Source: Paenibacillus_AR mesotrionivorans (GTDB lineage Bacteria; Bacillota; Bacilli; Paenibacillales; NBRC-103111). From it: a stretch of 64,000 nucleotides of DNA. A program made the translations under genes and the position numbers. The notes below the pieces were generated by a model, which made no database searches, had not been told where the DNA came from, and saw only the letters and a program-made list of their open reading frames with translations. Positions within the stretch are counted from its first letter, which is position 1. Every line of letters begins with the position of its first letter. This document shows, piece after piece, positions 50,683 to 62,437 of this stretch. The stretch covers positions 372,001 through 436,000 of the forward strand of contig NZ_JBJURJ010000004.1 in the NCBI RefSeq assembly GCF_046098205.1. Direction: 5' to 3'.

Positions 50683-51468
50683 ATGTTCTATCTGTCTCTT
50701 GGCTGGGACTATCTGAAAACCTATATGAAAATCCGGCTGGCCTACCGCATGGACCTGCTGGTGGAGATTTTGTCCGATCTGATGTTCCAGGGTGTGAACC
50801 TGTTCTTTCTATTAGTGGTGTTTCTGCATACGCAGCTTCTGGACGGCTGGACGGAGTCCCAGATGCTGTTTGTTTACGGGTACTTTATGGTGCCGTACGG
50901 GATTTTCAATTGCTGCTTCAATCTTTGGAACTTTACCGAGCGTTATATCGTCAAAGGGGAGATGGACCGGATTCTCACCCGGCCCGCTTATAATCTTACC
51001 CAGCTTGCTCTGGAAAATCTCGACCCGCCGTCCTTGGCCGGCTCCGTGGTGGGGCTGGTGATTATGGCGCTGACCTGGCCTTCGGCAGGGTTGGAGTTTG
51101 TCTGGTATGATCCCTTAGTGCTGGTGCTGCTCGTCCTGGGCTCTATAATGGTATATGCAGGCATATATATTACCTTTACCGCCATTTCCTTCTTTACGGA
51201 TGCACCCACAGGGATTTTGCCCCTGGTGTGGAACATTCAGAATTACGGGCGGTACCCCGTTACCATCTACAACCGGGCGATTACGGTGCTGCTGACGGGG
51301 ATTTTGCCCTTTGCCTTCGTGGGCTTTTATCCGGCGGCATACTTCCTGGACCGGGCTTCATGGGGGCATATTGCCCTGTTGACTCCGGTGGTGGGCGGCG
51401 TGTTTTTTGGTGGGGCACTGGCCTTCTGGAATTTCGGCGTCAGCCGGTACCGCGGCGCGGGTTCATAA
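50683..51468 (+). CDS. ABC-2 type exporter, permease 2
   Basis: A 261-aa second permease, six hydrophobic segments, with the matching E-R-Y-I-V-K-G-E-M-D-R-I-L-T-R-P coupling segment (about 86-101). ATG at 50683 has GGAGGG upstream; a longer frame from 50377 is a shadow of permease 1. Two unlike permeases and one ATPase suggest a heterodimeric exporter. Substrate unknown. Confidence 0.87.
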   Translation: MFYLSLGWDYLKTYMKIRLAYRMDLLVEILSDLMFQGVNLFFLLVVFLHTQLLDGWTESQMLFVYGYFMVPYGIFNCCFNLWNFTERYIVKGEMDRILTRPAYNLTQLALENLDPPSLAGSVVGLVIMALTWPSAGLEFVWYDPLVLVLLVLGSIMVYAGIYITFTAISFFTDAPTGILPLVWNIQNYGRYPVTIYNRAITVLLTGILPFAFVGFYPAAYFLDRASWGHIALLTPVVGGVFFGGALAFWNFGVSRYRGAGS

Positions 51469-51506
51469 GAGGGAGGGCATAGCTGGCTGCAAAAGGGGGA
51501 AACGGC

Positions 51507-51812
51507 ATGTACGCACAGCTTTTACTGGGCATAGCGATGCTCCTTATGGCATTCGGTCATTGGAGAGGGAAGGCGACTCTCATCCGCAGCAGCATCAGGG
51601 ATGTGCTGAGCGGGGAAGCGCTTAGGTCGTATCAAAGGAGCCTGGCTCTGCCGTATACTTGCTTAGGGATCCTTTTTATCGTGATGGGGCTGGTGGAAAA
51701 GCAAAGGGGCTTACAAGGTCTGGTGTTTGTAATGGTGTATATCCTTCTGGCGCTTGTGCCCATACTGTGGGCCATCCGGAATAATAAGAAGCATCTGGGC
51801 CGTTACTGGTAA
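51507..51812 (+). CDS. Small membrane protein (DUF3784-like)
   Basis: A 101-aa protein with three hydrophobic segments and a short basic loop (G-H-W-R-G-K-A-T-L-I-R-S-S). The topology and loop recall DUF3784, a small membrane family of unknown role, by weak eye-level resemblance. It follows the ABC operon by 38 bp and may be co-transcribed. Confidence 0.6.
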   Translation: MYAQLLLGIAMLLMAFGHWRGKATLIRSSIRDVLSGEALRSYQRSLALPYTCLGILFIVMGLVEKQRGLQGLVFVMVYILLALVPILWAIRNNKKHLGRYW

Positions 51813-51851
51813 TATTGGATTCTCACGCGCCATCATCCGGGAGGTGGAAGC

Positions 51852-52361
51852 ATGGGCGGTATGGAGAATACGCAGGACAAAATCGGCAAACGGGCATGGG
51901 AGCGGGAGGCGATCCTCCTGCTGATCCGGGAGTATAACCGGCTGGGCACCGGGCCGGGATATAGGCTGTTGTTCCAGCAGGAGCGGCCGGATGCCGTGCT
52001 GGAGGAAAAGGGCCCCCTGCGCCGCAAGCTGGGCGTAGAGATTACCCATCTGTTCGCCAGCCAGCAGGAGGCGATGGATGTGTTCAATCGGCGGATTCCG
52101 GCCCCTGAACAGGAGGGGGTTACCATTGACCACCTTCTGAAGGAGCTGAATCATCTCATCAGCAAAAAGGTAGGCAAACGCAGCGCCTACAGCATGAGCT
52201 ATCCCATCGCGCTGTTGATCCGCAACGCCTCGCCGGTGTTCGGCATGTCGGATTTTCTGCCCCGGCTGACGGAGGTGGACTTGCCTGCGGGGGTGTTCAC
52301 CCACATCTGGTTCCTGTCCCGGGACGGCTCCCCGGAGTGGAAGCTGGCGGAGCTCTTGTAG
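51852..52361 (+). CDS. Uncharacterised protein with a nuclease-like PD...ExT pattern
   Basis: A 169-aa soluble protein. Residues E-R-P-D-A-V-L-E-E (about 44-52) followed by K-L-G-V-E-I-T-H-L-F (about 59-68) resemble the P-D and E-x-K/T strands of PD-(D/E)xK nucleases; the family itself is not recognised. Ends S-P-E-W-K-L-A-E-L-L. GGAGGTG precedes the ATG and a terminator follows. Could instead be an unrelated fold. Confidence 0.55.
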   Translation: MGGMENTQDKIGKRAWEREAILLLIREYNRLGTGPGYRLLFQQERPDAVLEEKGPLRRKLGVEITHLFASQQEAMDVFNRRIPAPEQEGVTIDHLLKELNHLISKKVGKRSAYSMSYPIALLIRNASPVFGMSDFLPRLTEVDLPAGVFTHIWFLSRDGSPEWKLAELL

Positions 52362-52376
52362 AGAGCCGCAGCATAG

Positions 52377-52414
52377 AAAAACGCATTCTCCGGTTAACGG
52401 GGAATGCGTTTTTT
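52377..52414 (+). terminator. Terminator after the nuclease-like gene
   Basis: AAAACGCATTC-CC pairs with GG-GAATGCGTTTT, ending in six T. It closes the possible ABC transcript. Confidence 0.9.
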
Positions 52415-52481
52415 GCTGCGGAAGGTGGGGGAGCGGGCACGCAACACTACAACTCCTGCCTGAATACACCTGGAGCGGCTG

Positions 52482-52664
52482 CGCGAAATGCAAAAGTGCA
52501 GTTATTTCGGCTGGATGGGCCTGCTGCTGACGGGCGAAATGCAAAAGTGCAGTTAATTTCTCGGTTTTCCGCCCCATGCGGCGTTCTAGGCTAAAATAAC
52601 TGCACTTTTGCAGGATAGCCCCTATATTATCCGGTTTCTAGGAAAATAACTGCACTTTTGCAGG
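52482..52664. repeat. Four copies (two direct, two inverted) of a TGCAAAAGTGCAGTTA unit
   Basis: Direct copies at 52482-52508 and 52534-52560, inverted copies at 52591-52614 and 52641-52664. Each unit contains TGCA-AAAG-TGCA, itself a small palindrome. The outer arms together could fold into a cruciform-like structure. Confidence 0.85.
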
Positions 52665-52780
52665 GTGTACCGTACCGGGAGGAGAAACAGGGCGGCCAAC
52701 CAGACGGTGGAGTCATTTTCAGTACTAATTAATACCCATCCTCCAACTCGTTCGCCACCCACTAACCCGTCAGTTCGCTC

Positions 52781-53060
52781 CACATCAGCCAATCCATCGA
52801 CCAATCAGCCCGTTCCACATCTGCCAATCCATCGACCAATCAGCTCGCTCCACATCAGCCAATCCATCGATCAATCAGCCCGTTCCACATCAGCCAATCC
52901 ATCGACCAATCAGCTCGTTCCACATCAGCCAATCCATCGACCAATCAGCCCGTTCCACATCTGCCAATCCGTCAACTAATCAGCTCGTTCCATATCAGCC
53001 ACCATGTCGATCAATCAGCTCGTTCAACATTAGCCAACCCGTCAACCCACTTCCCCGTCA
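52781..53060. repeat. 35-bp tandem repeat (minisatellite), eight copies
   Basis: CACATCAGCCAATCCATCGA-type units start at 52781, 52816, 52851, 52886, 52921, 52956, 52991 and 53026, exactly 35 bp apart. The first six are well conserved and the last two have drifted. The period is not a multiple of three, so apparent reading through them changes frame and is not coding. No gene lies in 52415-53063. Confidence 0.92.
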
Positions 53061-53063
53061 CAC

Positions 53064-53760
53064 CTACGGCAGGTCCACCGCCAGATGGTCCTCGATGAGG
53101 AAAACGGCGATCCGGCCGGGGCCGTGGACCCCGATGGTCAGGTCCATCTCGATGTCCGAGGTTCGGCTGGGGCCGGTGATGATGTTCACGCAGCTGTAGT
53201 CCAGCGCTTTGCCCGGCATTCCGGCCAGCACCTGGGTAATCCGCGGCACCACCGTGCTGCCGCGTACCACTACCAGGAGCTGGTTGGGCAACAGGCTCAC
53301 CACCCGGCCCCGGTCGCCCCGGTTATAGAGCACTACGGAGCCGGTTTCGGAGAGGCCGTGGGATGCATATACCAGCCCGGCATGGGCCGCCTCCGCCGCC
53401 CGGACCAGGGTATCCCGGTCTCCCGAAGCGCTCCACCGGGTGACCTCATACCCCTGCTCCTCGAACACATCGGCAGGCTCGGCGCCGTCCAGATCCTCTC
53501 CAGCCGGCCACAGAATCAGCCGCTTGAACTCCGCCTCTGTCAGGTACGCATTGACCGCCTTGGGCAAAAGCTCCCCATTGGGCACGGGAATCACCACGCC
53601 GCCCAGCTTCATCAGCTCGTCGGCGAATTGGGCCACCAGTCCCGCCTGATCCAGCTCCTTGTGGAGATGGTCCCAAGGCTGGGTGTCCCAGCGGGGGCGG
53701 GAGGCCTCATAGATCCGCTCCCGGCCCATTTTGTCGGCAAGCTTCTGCAAAAAAGCCTCC

Positions 53761-53771
<11 letters not shown>
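53064..53771 (-). CDS. lutC: LutC, lactate utilisation protein C
   Basis: A 235-aa LUD-domain protein, third component of the L-lactate oxidase complex LutABC. Features: H-G-L-S-E-T-G-S-V-V-L (about 149), L-L-P-N-Q-L-L-V-V-V and the ending G-P-S-R-T-S-D-I-E-M-D-L-T-I-G-V-H-G-P. ATG at 53771 (M-A-S-K-E-A-F) is chosen with AGGGAGA upstream, overlapping lutB by 11 bp; an upstream frame translating lutB's tail was rejected. Confidence 0.92.
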
Positions 53772-55272
<1,501 letters not shown>

Positions 55273-56047
55273 AACGTCTCACCCCTTCCTCCAGCAGCTC
55301 GGCGACATGGTAGGCCTTGATGGGGGAGCCCAGCCGGCGCAGCCGTCCTTCAATATTCATGAGGCAGGCCATATCCGAGCCTAACAGTACCGTTGCCCCC
55401 GTATCCATGATCCGGCGGGCCTTTTCGTCCACCATTTCGCCGGAGATGTCGTGCATCTTCACGGCGAAGGTGCCGCCGAAGCCGCAGCAGTCTTCTTTAT
55501 ATGGAAGCTCCACATAGTCCAGACCCTCAATGCGCCGGATCAGCTGGAGGGGCTCCTCGGTCACACCCAGACTGCGGGTCATATGGCAGGAGCAGTGGTA
55601 GGTGGCTTTGCCCTGGAATTCAGCCCGGAGTGTGTCCACACCCGGTGTTCGGACCAGAAATTCGGAGAATTCATAGGTTTTGGCTGCCAACTGTATTGCC
55701 TTCTCATGCCATTCCGGCTCCCCGGCCAACAGGGGCGGGTAATGATGCCGGATCATGGCGGCGCAGGAGCCGGAGGGAGTCACCACATATTCCGATTGGG
55801 CGAAGGCCCGGATCAGCTGCTTGGCGGCTTTTTTGGTATCCTCGTGATAGCCGCTGTTGAAGGCCGGCTGGCCACAGCAAACCTGACCCTCCGGAAAATC
55901 CACGGTGCAGCCGCATCTGCGCAAGAGGCGGACGACTGCTTTGCCCACTTGGGGGTACATGGCATCCGCCACACAGGTAATAAACAGGGAAACCCGCATA
56001 TCCAACTGCTCCTTTCAATAGATAAGAGTGTATTGCGCACCGTTTAG

Positions 56048-56058
56048 TCATCTGATGA
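56048..56058. promoter_or_regulatory. LutR-type operator between lutR and lutA
   Basis: TCATCTGATGA is palindromic around a central base and lies 49 bp before the lutA start. A near match lies upstream of lutR, which links it to that regulator. Confidence 0.6.
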
Positions 56059-56077
56059 CCTGATGAGTATTTCCGGA

Positions 56078-56803
56078 CTATTCCTTATCCTGATCCAGCC
56101 AATGCCGCAGGAGCAGCTGCTCCACCTTGGACAGATGCGCCAGCATCAGCTGTCCGGCCAAAGGGGCGTTCCCTTCTTCAATAGCGTCCAGAATAGCGCT
56201 GTGCTCCTTGTGCAGCCGCTCCAGCGTCAGGTCCTCGGAGAACAGCCACAATCGCCGGGCCTCCTTCATGGTCGCCTGGAGAGTATCGGAGATTTGCAGC
56301 ATCAGACCCGCCAGCATCCGGTTCCCTGTAGCAGCGGCAACTGCCAGATGGAATTGGGCGTCGGCTTCCTCACCCAGATGATCATCCCGGACGGCGCTCT
56401 GCATACCCTGCAGGGCCGTCCGCATAGCCGCCAGCTGCTCCGGTGTCCGTTTGGAGGCTGCTGCAGAGGCTGCCCCGGCTTCCACGATTTTGCGAACCTC
56501 AAAAAATTCCAGCACCTCCTGCCGGGTCAGACCGGCTACCAGCCTCAGGGGACGGTTGCTTTCCGAGGTGTTTGGCTTGGACACAAAGGTGCCTTCGCCT
56601 TGGCGTATATCCACCAGACCGGTGGCGCGGAGAGCGGACAGGGCCTCGCGGATAGTGGAGCGTCCCACTTGAAAGCGTTTGCTTAACTGCTCGACGGAAT
56701 CCAGCCGTTCTCCCGGCTTCACCAAACCATTCTTGATGCTTTCCTCGATCTGCTCCGCAACCAGCTCATAGCTTTTGCGGCGCTGGACCCGGGAAAACTC
56801 CAT
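56078..56803 (-). CDS. lutR: FadR/GntR-family regulator, LutR-like
   Basis: A 241-aa FadR-subfamily GntR regulator: winged helix with L-S-K-R-F-Q-V-G-R-S-T-I-R-E-A-L-S-A-L (about 40-58) and a helical FCD ligand domain with E-A-D-A-Q-F-H-L-A-V-A. In B. subtilis LutR controls the lactate operon in response to lactate. The position next to lutABC on the same strand supports the same role. Confidence 0.88.
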   Translation of the reverse strand: MEFSRVQRRKSYELVAEQIEESIKNGLVKPGERLDSVEQLSKRFQVGRSTIREALSALRATGLVDIRQGEGTFVSKPNTSESNRPLRLVAGLTRQEVLEFFEVRKIVEAGAASAAASKRTPEQLAAMRTALQGMQSAVRDDHLGEEADAQFHLAVAAATGNRMLAGLMLQISDTLQATMKEARRLWLFSEDLTLERLHKEHSAILDAIEEGNAPLAGQLMLAHLSKVEQLLLRHWLDQDKE

Positions 56804-56849
56804 AGGATCACCTCACTTGAAGTAAGCAGGCTGCCATCCGATAATCTGG

Positions 56850-56859
56850 TCATCAGATG
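56850..56859. promoter_or_regulatory. Second LutR-type site upstream of lutR
   Basis: TCATCAGATG matches the operator in front of lutA (on the opposite strand) in 10 of its 11 positions, 47 bp before the lutR start; this suggests autoregulation. Confidence 0.55.
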
Positions 56860-57203
56860 GGTTCATAATCAAGTATAGCCTCATTCACATTTTCGTCAAT
56901 AATAATTATTGTAATTTAATAAAAATAATTTCGGGATAGCTTGTTTCAAAAAAGCCCTGGAGAGGTATATGAACTAATATATTTGAGTAAAACAACTGTC
57001 TTTTCCCAATGGGCACGATAACGTGAAGGGGGCGGTTTTTATCGGAGGGAAAACCCCCGGAAAGCGTTTTCTCTAACGAACAAAAAGGAAGTAAATGCCT
57101 TTGCCCTGAATTGTCGAAACAACCGGCGGGGTTACAGACATTAGTCGAGGAATTTTAAAAATTGCGTCCAACCGGTGTCGAAACGTGGATAACGGACAAA
57201 GAA

Positions 57204-57218
57204 TGATAGTCATTATCA
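57204..57218. promoter_or_regulatory. Fur-box-like site in a gene-free region
   Basis: TGATAGTCATTATCA matches the classical 7-1-7 Fur box (TGATAATnATTATCA) at all but one defined position. The 56804-57473 spacer contains no recognised iron gene; the candidate target is the small gene at 57474, 256 bp away. Confidence 0.5.
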
Positions 57219-57325
57219 AATAGTAAAAATAATATTTTTGAAAAGGATAAAAAAATTTTCCTATATAGAACAAGGTTTTAAAGCAGATCCTAGAAAATAT
57301 CAGGGTATTCGACAAAATGCGGCGG

Positions 57326-57354
57326 TTTACAGGTTCGTTTTAACGAAGTATAAT
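57326..57354 (+). promoter_or_regulatory. Promoter of the 62-aa gene
   Basis: TTTACA and TATAAT are 17 bp apart, implying a 5' leader of about 110 nt before the ATG at 57474. Confidence 0.65.
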
Positions 57355-57473
57355 CAAAAACGTCAAGAAAAATTCATAATTGATCACGACAACAAGAGGT
57401 GCTTGACTTTTCATATAAACGGGGATTTTTGAAGCGGCGGAGCGCTTATGAATCTGTGAAGGAGCGGTTAGCA

Positions 57474-57662
57474 ATGAAGATGATTCTTGATCTGGACCAT
57501 ATCGTCCGGGAGTTGGGTATCTCCCAAGACGCCTTTTCACAGTGGAAAGCCGCCAACCTCGAAAGTGCCTCGGCAAGCGGCTCTGCGGCTTGGTCTGTAT
57601 TGGAAGAAAGCGGGTTTAACGGCAAAGGCTACTCTAAAGCGGCGGATTTGATGACCGGTTGA
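57474..57662 (+). CDS. Small hypothetical protein (62 aa)
   Basis: ATG at 57474 is preceded by GAAGGAG. The product has a DNA-binding-like helical start (L-D-H-I-V-R-E-L-G-I-S-Q-D-A-F-S-Q-W) and a Ser/Ala-rich tail. The first half recalls an N-terminal HTH fragment. It converges with the XRE gene at 57681-58055. I do not recognise a family; it may be a small partner protein of the neighbouring regulators. Confidence 0.5.
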   Translation: MKMILDLDHIVRELGISQDAFSQWKAANLESASASGSAAWSVLEESGFNGKGYSKAADLMTG

Positions 57663-57680
57663 GTGTGGTTGATGGAAAAC

Positions 57681-58055
<375 letters not shown>

Positions 58056-58108
58056 GAACTAGCTCCTTTTTCCTCGGTGTGCCTCGCTCTTTACAGGACC
58101 CTTTTTAA

Positions 58109-58163
58109 GATACATTATGAATCATAACCAATTTTTTTTCAATGAGACGTTACATTATGTATC
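58109..58163. promoter_or_regulatory. Two 15-bp operators in front of the XRE gene
   Basis: GATACATTATGAATC (58109-58123) and GTTACATTATGTATC (58149-58163) each differ by one base from the perfect palindrome GATACATtATGTATC. They are 40 bp apart, close to four helical turns. Confidence 0.7.
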
Positions 58164-58242
58164 TTAAATTCAGCATATGTGGAGAGCTGCATAAAATTTC
58201 AAGGTAATTATTATAATGATTTGGAAATATCATTTATAAAAT

Positions 58243-58257
58243 GTTACAAAATGTAAC
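58243..58257. promoter_or_regulatory. Third 15-bp operator, in front of sinR
   Basis: GTTACAAAATGTAAC is a perfect palindrome and shares the nTACAnnnTGTAn frame of the two sites near the XRE gene. Confidence 0.65.
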
Positions 58258-58290
58258 TATTTGGGGCGTTCATCAGGAAGGGGGAGCTTT

Positions 58291-58674
58291 ATGGCAAACC
58301 GGGATCGGCATTCTCCTTCACCGCCTTCACACGAAAGATCCCTCCATATCGGCCAGAAAATCCGGCAGATGCGGCAGGAGCGGGGGTTGAGCCTGACGGC
58401 CTTGGCCGCGCGGGCAGGGATCGCCAAATCCTATCTGTCCAATATTGAACGCCGGGTCCAGTCCAATCCGTCCATGCTGTTTCTTGAGAAAATCAGCGGG
58501 GTTTTCGGGGTGGAGGTGGAAACCCTCGTCAAGGACATGCGAATGCGCCCGGAGCTGGACGGGGAATGGGTGGAGCTGGTGCAGGAGGCCGTCAAAGCAG
58601 GGGTAGAGAAGCGCGAGTTCCGCACCCTGATCGAATTCAAGAAATACCTGAAGCAAACCGACAGCAGTTCCTGA
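58291..58674 (+). CDS. sinR: SinR-type master regulator
   Basis: A 127-aa protein closely resembling SinR of B. subtilis, a repressor of biofilm matrix genes. After a charged head the HTH domain runs from about 22 to 80: I-G-Q-K-I-R-Q-M-R-Q-E-R-G-L-S-L ... A-K-S-Y-L-S-N-I-E-R ... N-P-S-M-L-F-L-E-K-I. The C-terminal part (E-W-V-E-L-V-Q-E-A-V-K-A-G-V ... F-R-T-L-I-E-F-K-K-Y) matches the SinR/SinI interaction helices. No SinI gene is adjacent. ATG at 58291 follows GGGGGAG. Confidence 0.85.
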   Translation: MANRDRHSPSPPSHERSLHIGQKIRQMRQERGLSLTALAARAGIAKSYLSNIERRVQSNPSMLFLEKISGVFGVEVETLVKDMRMRPELDGEWVELVQEAVKAGVEKREFRTLIEFKKYLKQTDSSS

Positions 58675-58849
58675 CCATTACCGGTGCACCCGGCAGCTCT
58701 TCGGCAAAGTTAATCTTTGCGGGGCTCACGCGGGAGTGCCTTTTTTATTGGGCAGGTATCGGCTGGGTAGCCGAACCCCGAACCTCGCCTCCGCACCTTC
58801 CTCCGACCCCCTCTGTGCTCCCGCTCCCCCGCGTTTTCAAGTAACCACT

Positions 58850-59100
58850 CTCTGTAACGGAATTATGTGACCCTTAGCGCCACAAAATCCAGTTTTTCGG
58901 ATTCTTACGGAACTGAGCGACTCTTAGGCAGTTGGAGGGAACCCAAACTACCTGCATCCCCCCTCTAAGGGCTTCTGAGTTCCGTTAGCGCGGCAGAAGT
59001 GTGTTTTAGAGCCCGTAAGCCTCTCTGAGTTCCGTTAGCGTGAGAACGAGCGGGCGCTGAAGATATGGCGAAGCTCTAAGCGTCTAGGAGTTCCGTTAGC
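58850..59100. repeat. Cluster of GAGTTCCGTTAGCG units in the sinR-bcp spacer
   Basis: At least three direct copies (near 58976-58990, 59026-59040 and 59086-59100), with inverted variants TACGGAACTGAGCG near 58906 and GTAACGGAATTATG near 58855. No gene lies in 58675-59219. Confidence 0.7.
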
Positions 59101-59219
59101 GCGGGCCGCGGAAGACAGAGTGTCTGAGTGCATGGCAGCAGGTGTGATCTAATTTGAACTGGTTTGCCGGATTCTGGTATGATCGTCACAAACCAACAAA
59201 CCAACGAGGAGGTTACGGC

Positions 59220-59720
59220 ATGGCGAATCATACGGAAGCCTCAGCAGAGGCAATCACGGGGCAACAGGCGCCGCATTTTAAGCTGGAGGCGGCCGACGGC
59301 CGGGAGTACAGTCTTGCGGATTATGCGGGCAAGATGGTTGTGCTCTATTTTTATCCTAAGGACAGTACCCCCGGCTGCACTCAGGAGGCCTGCGATTTCC
59401 GCGATTACAACGGGAGAATTGAAGCCGAAGGCGCCGTCATTCTGGGCATCAGCCCGGACAGTCTGAAGTCCCACGGGAAATTTGCGGACAAGCATAGTCT
59501 GCCGTTCCCTCTGTTGTCCGATCCGGAGCATGAGGTGTGTGAGCGTTACGGCGTGTGGCAGCTGAAAAAAATGGCGGGCCGTGAATACATGGGTGTGGTG
59601 CGGTCTACATTCCTTATTGACGGCGAAGGGCGGATTGCCCGGGAGTGGCGGAAGGTAAAGGTAAACGGCCATGTGGACGAGGTGCTCCAGGCGATTCAGG
59701 AGCTGAAGTCTATCAACTGA
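59220..59720 (+). CDS. bcp: Thioredoxin-dependent peroxiredoxin Bcp
   Basis: A 166-aa peroxiredoxin that reduces hydroperoxides. The active-site P-x-x-x-T-x-x-C motif is Pro46, Thr50, Cys53 (Y-P-K-D-S-T-P-G-C), and Cys58 is the likely resolving cysteine as in Bcp proteins of E. coli type. ATG at 59220 follows GAGGAGG. No signal peptide. Confidence 0.95.
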   Translation: MANHTEASAEAITGQQAPHFKLEAADGREYSLADYAGKMVVLYFYPKDSTPGCTQEACDFRDYNGRIEAEGAVILGISPDSLKSHGKFADKHSLPFPLLSDPEHEVCERYGVWQLKKMAGREYMGVVRSTFLIDGEGRIAREWRKVKVNGHVDEVLQAIQELKSIN

Positions 59721-59805
59721 ACCGGCATTATCTCCTGCAGCTAGCGGACTATAATGGACTTCGTGGACTGTACGGACTGAGGAAGCGTTTGTCATAAGGG
59801 TGAGT

Positions 59806-59855
59806 GGCCTCCCATATACTCTATCAGAATGATCTGGTAGAAATGACGGGAGGCC
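59806..59855 (+). promoter_or_regulatory. Hairpin that masks the ribosome binding site of the deacetylase gene
   Basis: GGCCTCCC and GGGAGGCC form a perfect 8-bp stem, and an inner TCTATCAGA pairs with TCTGGTAGA. The 3' arm contains GGGAGG, the likely ribosome binding site of the ATG at 59862, and is followed by TTTT. It could act as a terminator or attenuator, or as a translational switch. Confidence 0.65.
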
Positions 59856-59861
59856 TTTTGC

Positions 59862-61346
<1,485 letters not shown>

Positions 61347-61390
61347 GAGACGGTGCCTCAAATCTCTCACTCGCATGTCTAAAACGCTAG

Positions 61391-61427
61391 AAATCCGGAA
61401 AAGCTAGAGATACAAGAATCCGGATTT
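61391..61427 (+). other. Leader hairpin next to the moxR ribosome binding site
   Basis: AAATCCGG pairs with CCGGATTT over a 21-nt loop, immediately 5' of GGAGG. It may modulate translation of the MoxR gene, or end the deacetylase message weakly. Confidence 0.45.
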
Positions 61428-61439
61428 GGAGGTTTTAAC

Positions 61440-62423
61440 ATGTCTAGTCTGTCCCATAACATGTCCTTTGAGGAACCGCTGCTGCAATTGGAGCGTATCA
61501 TTGCCAATATCGAAAAGGTGATGGTCGGCAAACGCCGTCCCGTGGAGCTGGTTTTGACGTCCCTTTTATGCGGAGGCCATGTGCTTCTGGAGGATGTGCC
61601 GGGTGTGGGTAAAACCATACTGGTCAAAGCCCTGGCCAAAACCGTGGATGCCGGCTTCAAGCGCATCCAGTTTACCCCTGATCTTTTGCCCTCGGACGTA
61701 ACGGGAGTGTCCGTCTACAACAGAGGCCTGTCGTCCTTCCAGTTCCGCCCCGGCCCCCTGTTTACCAACATTGTGCTGGCCGATGAGCTGAACCGTACCT
61801 CTCCCAAAACCCAAGCCGCCCTTCTGGAGGCTATGGAGGAGCGGCATGTTACGGTGGACGGGGAAACCTATCCCCTCCCCCGCCCCTTCCTGATCCTGGC
61901 CACCCAGAACCCGCTGGACCATGCGGGCACCTACCAGCTGCCGGAGGCGCAGCTGGACCGTTTCTTCATGCGTATCCGGCTGGGGTATCCCGAGCGCGGA
62001 CATGAGGTGGAGATGATGGGCCGGATGCAGGAGGTCTCGCCATTGGACACCTTGAAGCCGGTGCTGTTAAAAGAAGAGCTTCAGCTGCTCCAACGGCAGG
62101 TCCGGCATGTCCATGTGGACGAATCATTGAAGGAATACATGGTGGAGCTGGCCTCCGCCACCCGCAAGCATAAGGACGCCATGCTGGGAGCCAGCCCCCG
62201 GGCGGTGCTGGCGCTGATGCTGGCGTCCCAAGGCACCGCCTACCGCAAGGGCCGCAGCTACGTGGTGCCCGACGATATCAAGGATATGCTGGAGCCGGTG
62301 CTGGCCCACCGGATTCTCCTGACCCAGGAGGCCCGTATGGCCGGGCGCGTCTCCGAGCTGATTCTCCGCCAGGCGGCCGCAGAGGTGCCAGTGCCGGGCC
62401 TGCGCTATGCGCCGGGCTCGTAA
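61440..62423 (+). CDS. MoxR-family AAA+ ATPase
   Basis: A 327-aa AAA+ chaperone-like ATPase. Walker A V-P-G-V-G-K-T (53-59), Walker B L-A-D-E-L-N-R with Asp115/Glu116, sensor 1 A-T-Q-N-P and an arginine-finger region with L-D-R-F-F-M-R. MoxR proteins work with DUF58/VWA-type partners, and here a DUF58 gene follows 14 bp later. GGAGG precedes the ATG. Confidence 0.93.
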   Translation: MSSLSHNMSFEEPLLQLERIIANIEKVMVGKRRPVELVLTSLLCGGHVLLEDVPGVGKTILVKALAKTVDAGFKRIQFTPDLLPSDVTGVSVYNRGLSSFQFRPGPLFTNIVLADELNRTSPKTQAALLEAMEERHVTVDGETYPLPRPFLILATQNPLDHAGTYQLPEAQLDRFFMRIRLGYPERGHEVEMMGRMQEVSPLDTLKPVLLKEELQLLQRQVRHVHVDESLKEYMVELASATRKHKDAMLGASPRAVLALMLASQGTAYRKGRSYVVPDDIKDMLEPVLAHRILLTQEARMAGRVSELILRQAAAEVPVPGLRYAPGS

Positions 62424-62437
62424 GGAGGAGGAGCGGC

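Noticed and set aside
52665..52979. A 104-aa open frame across the 35-bp repeat
   Set aside because: The repeat length shifts the reading frame each unit, so the peptide is a by-product of the minisatellite; no ribosome binding site.
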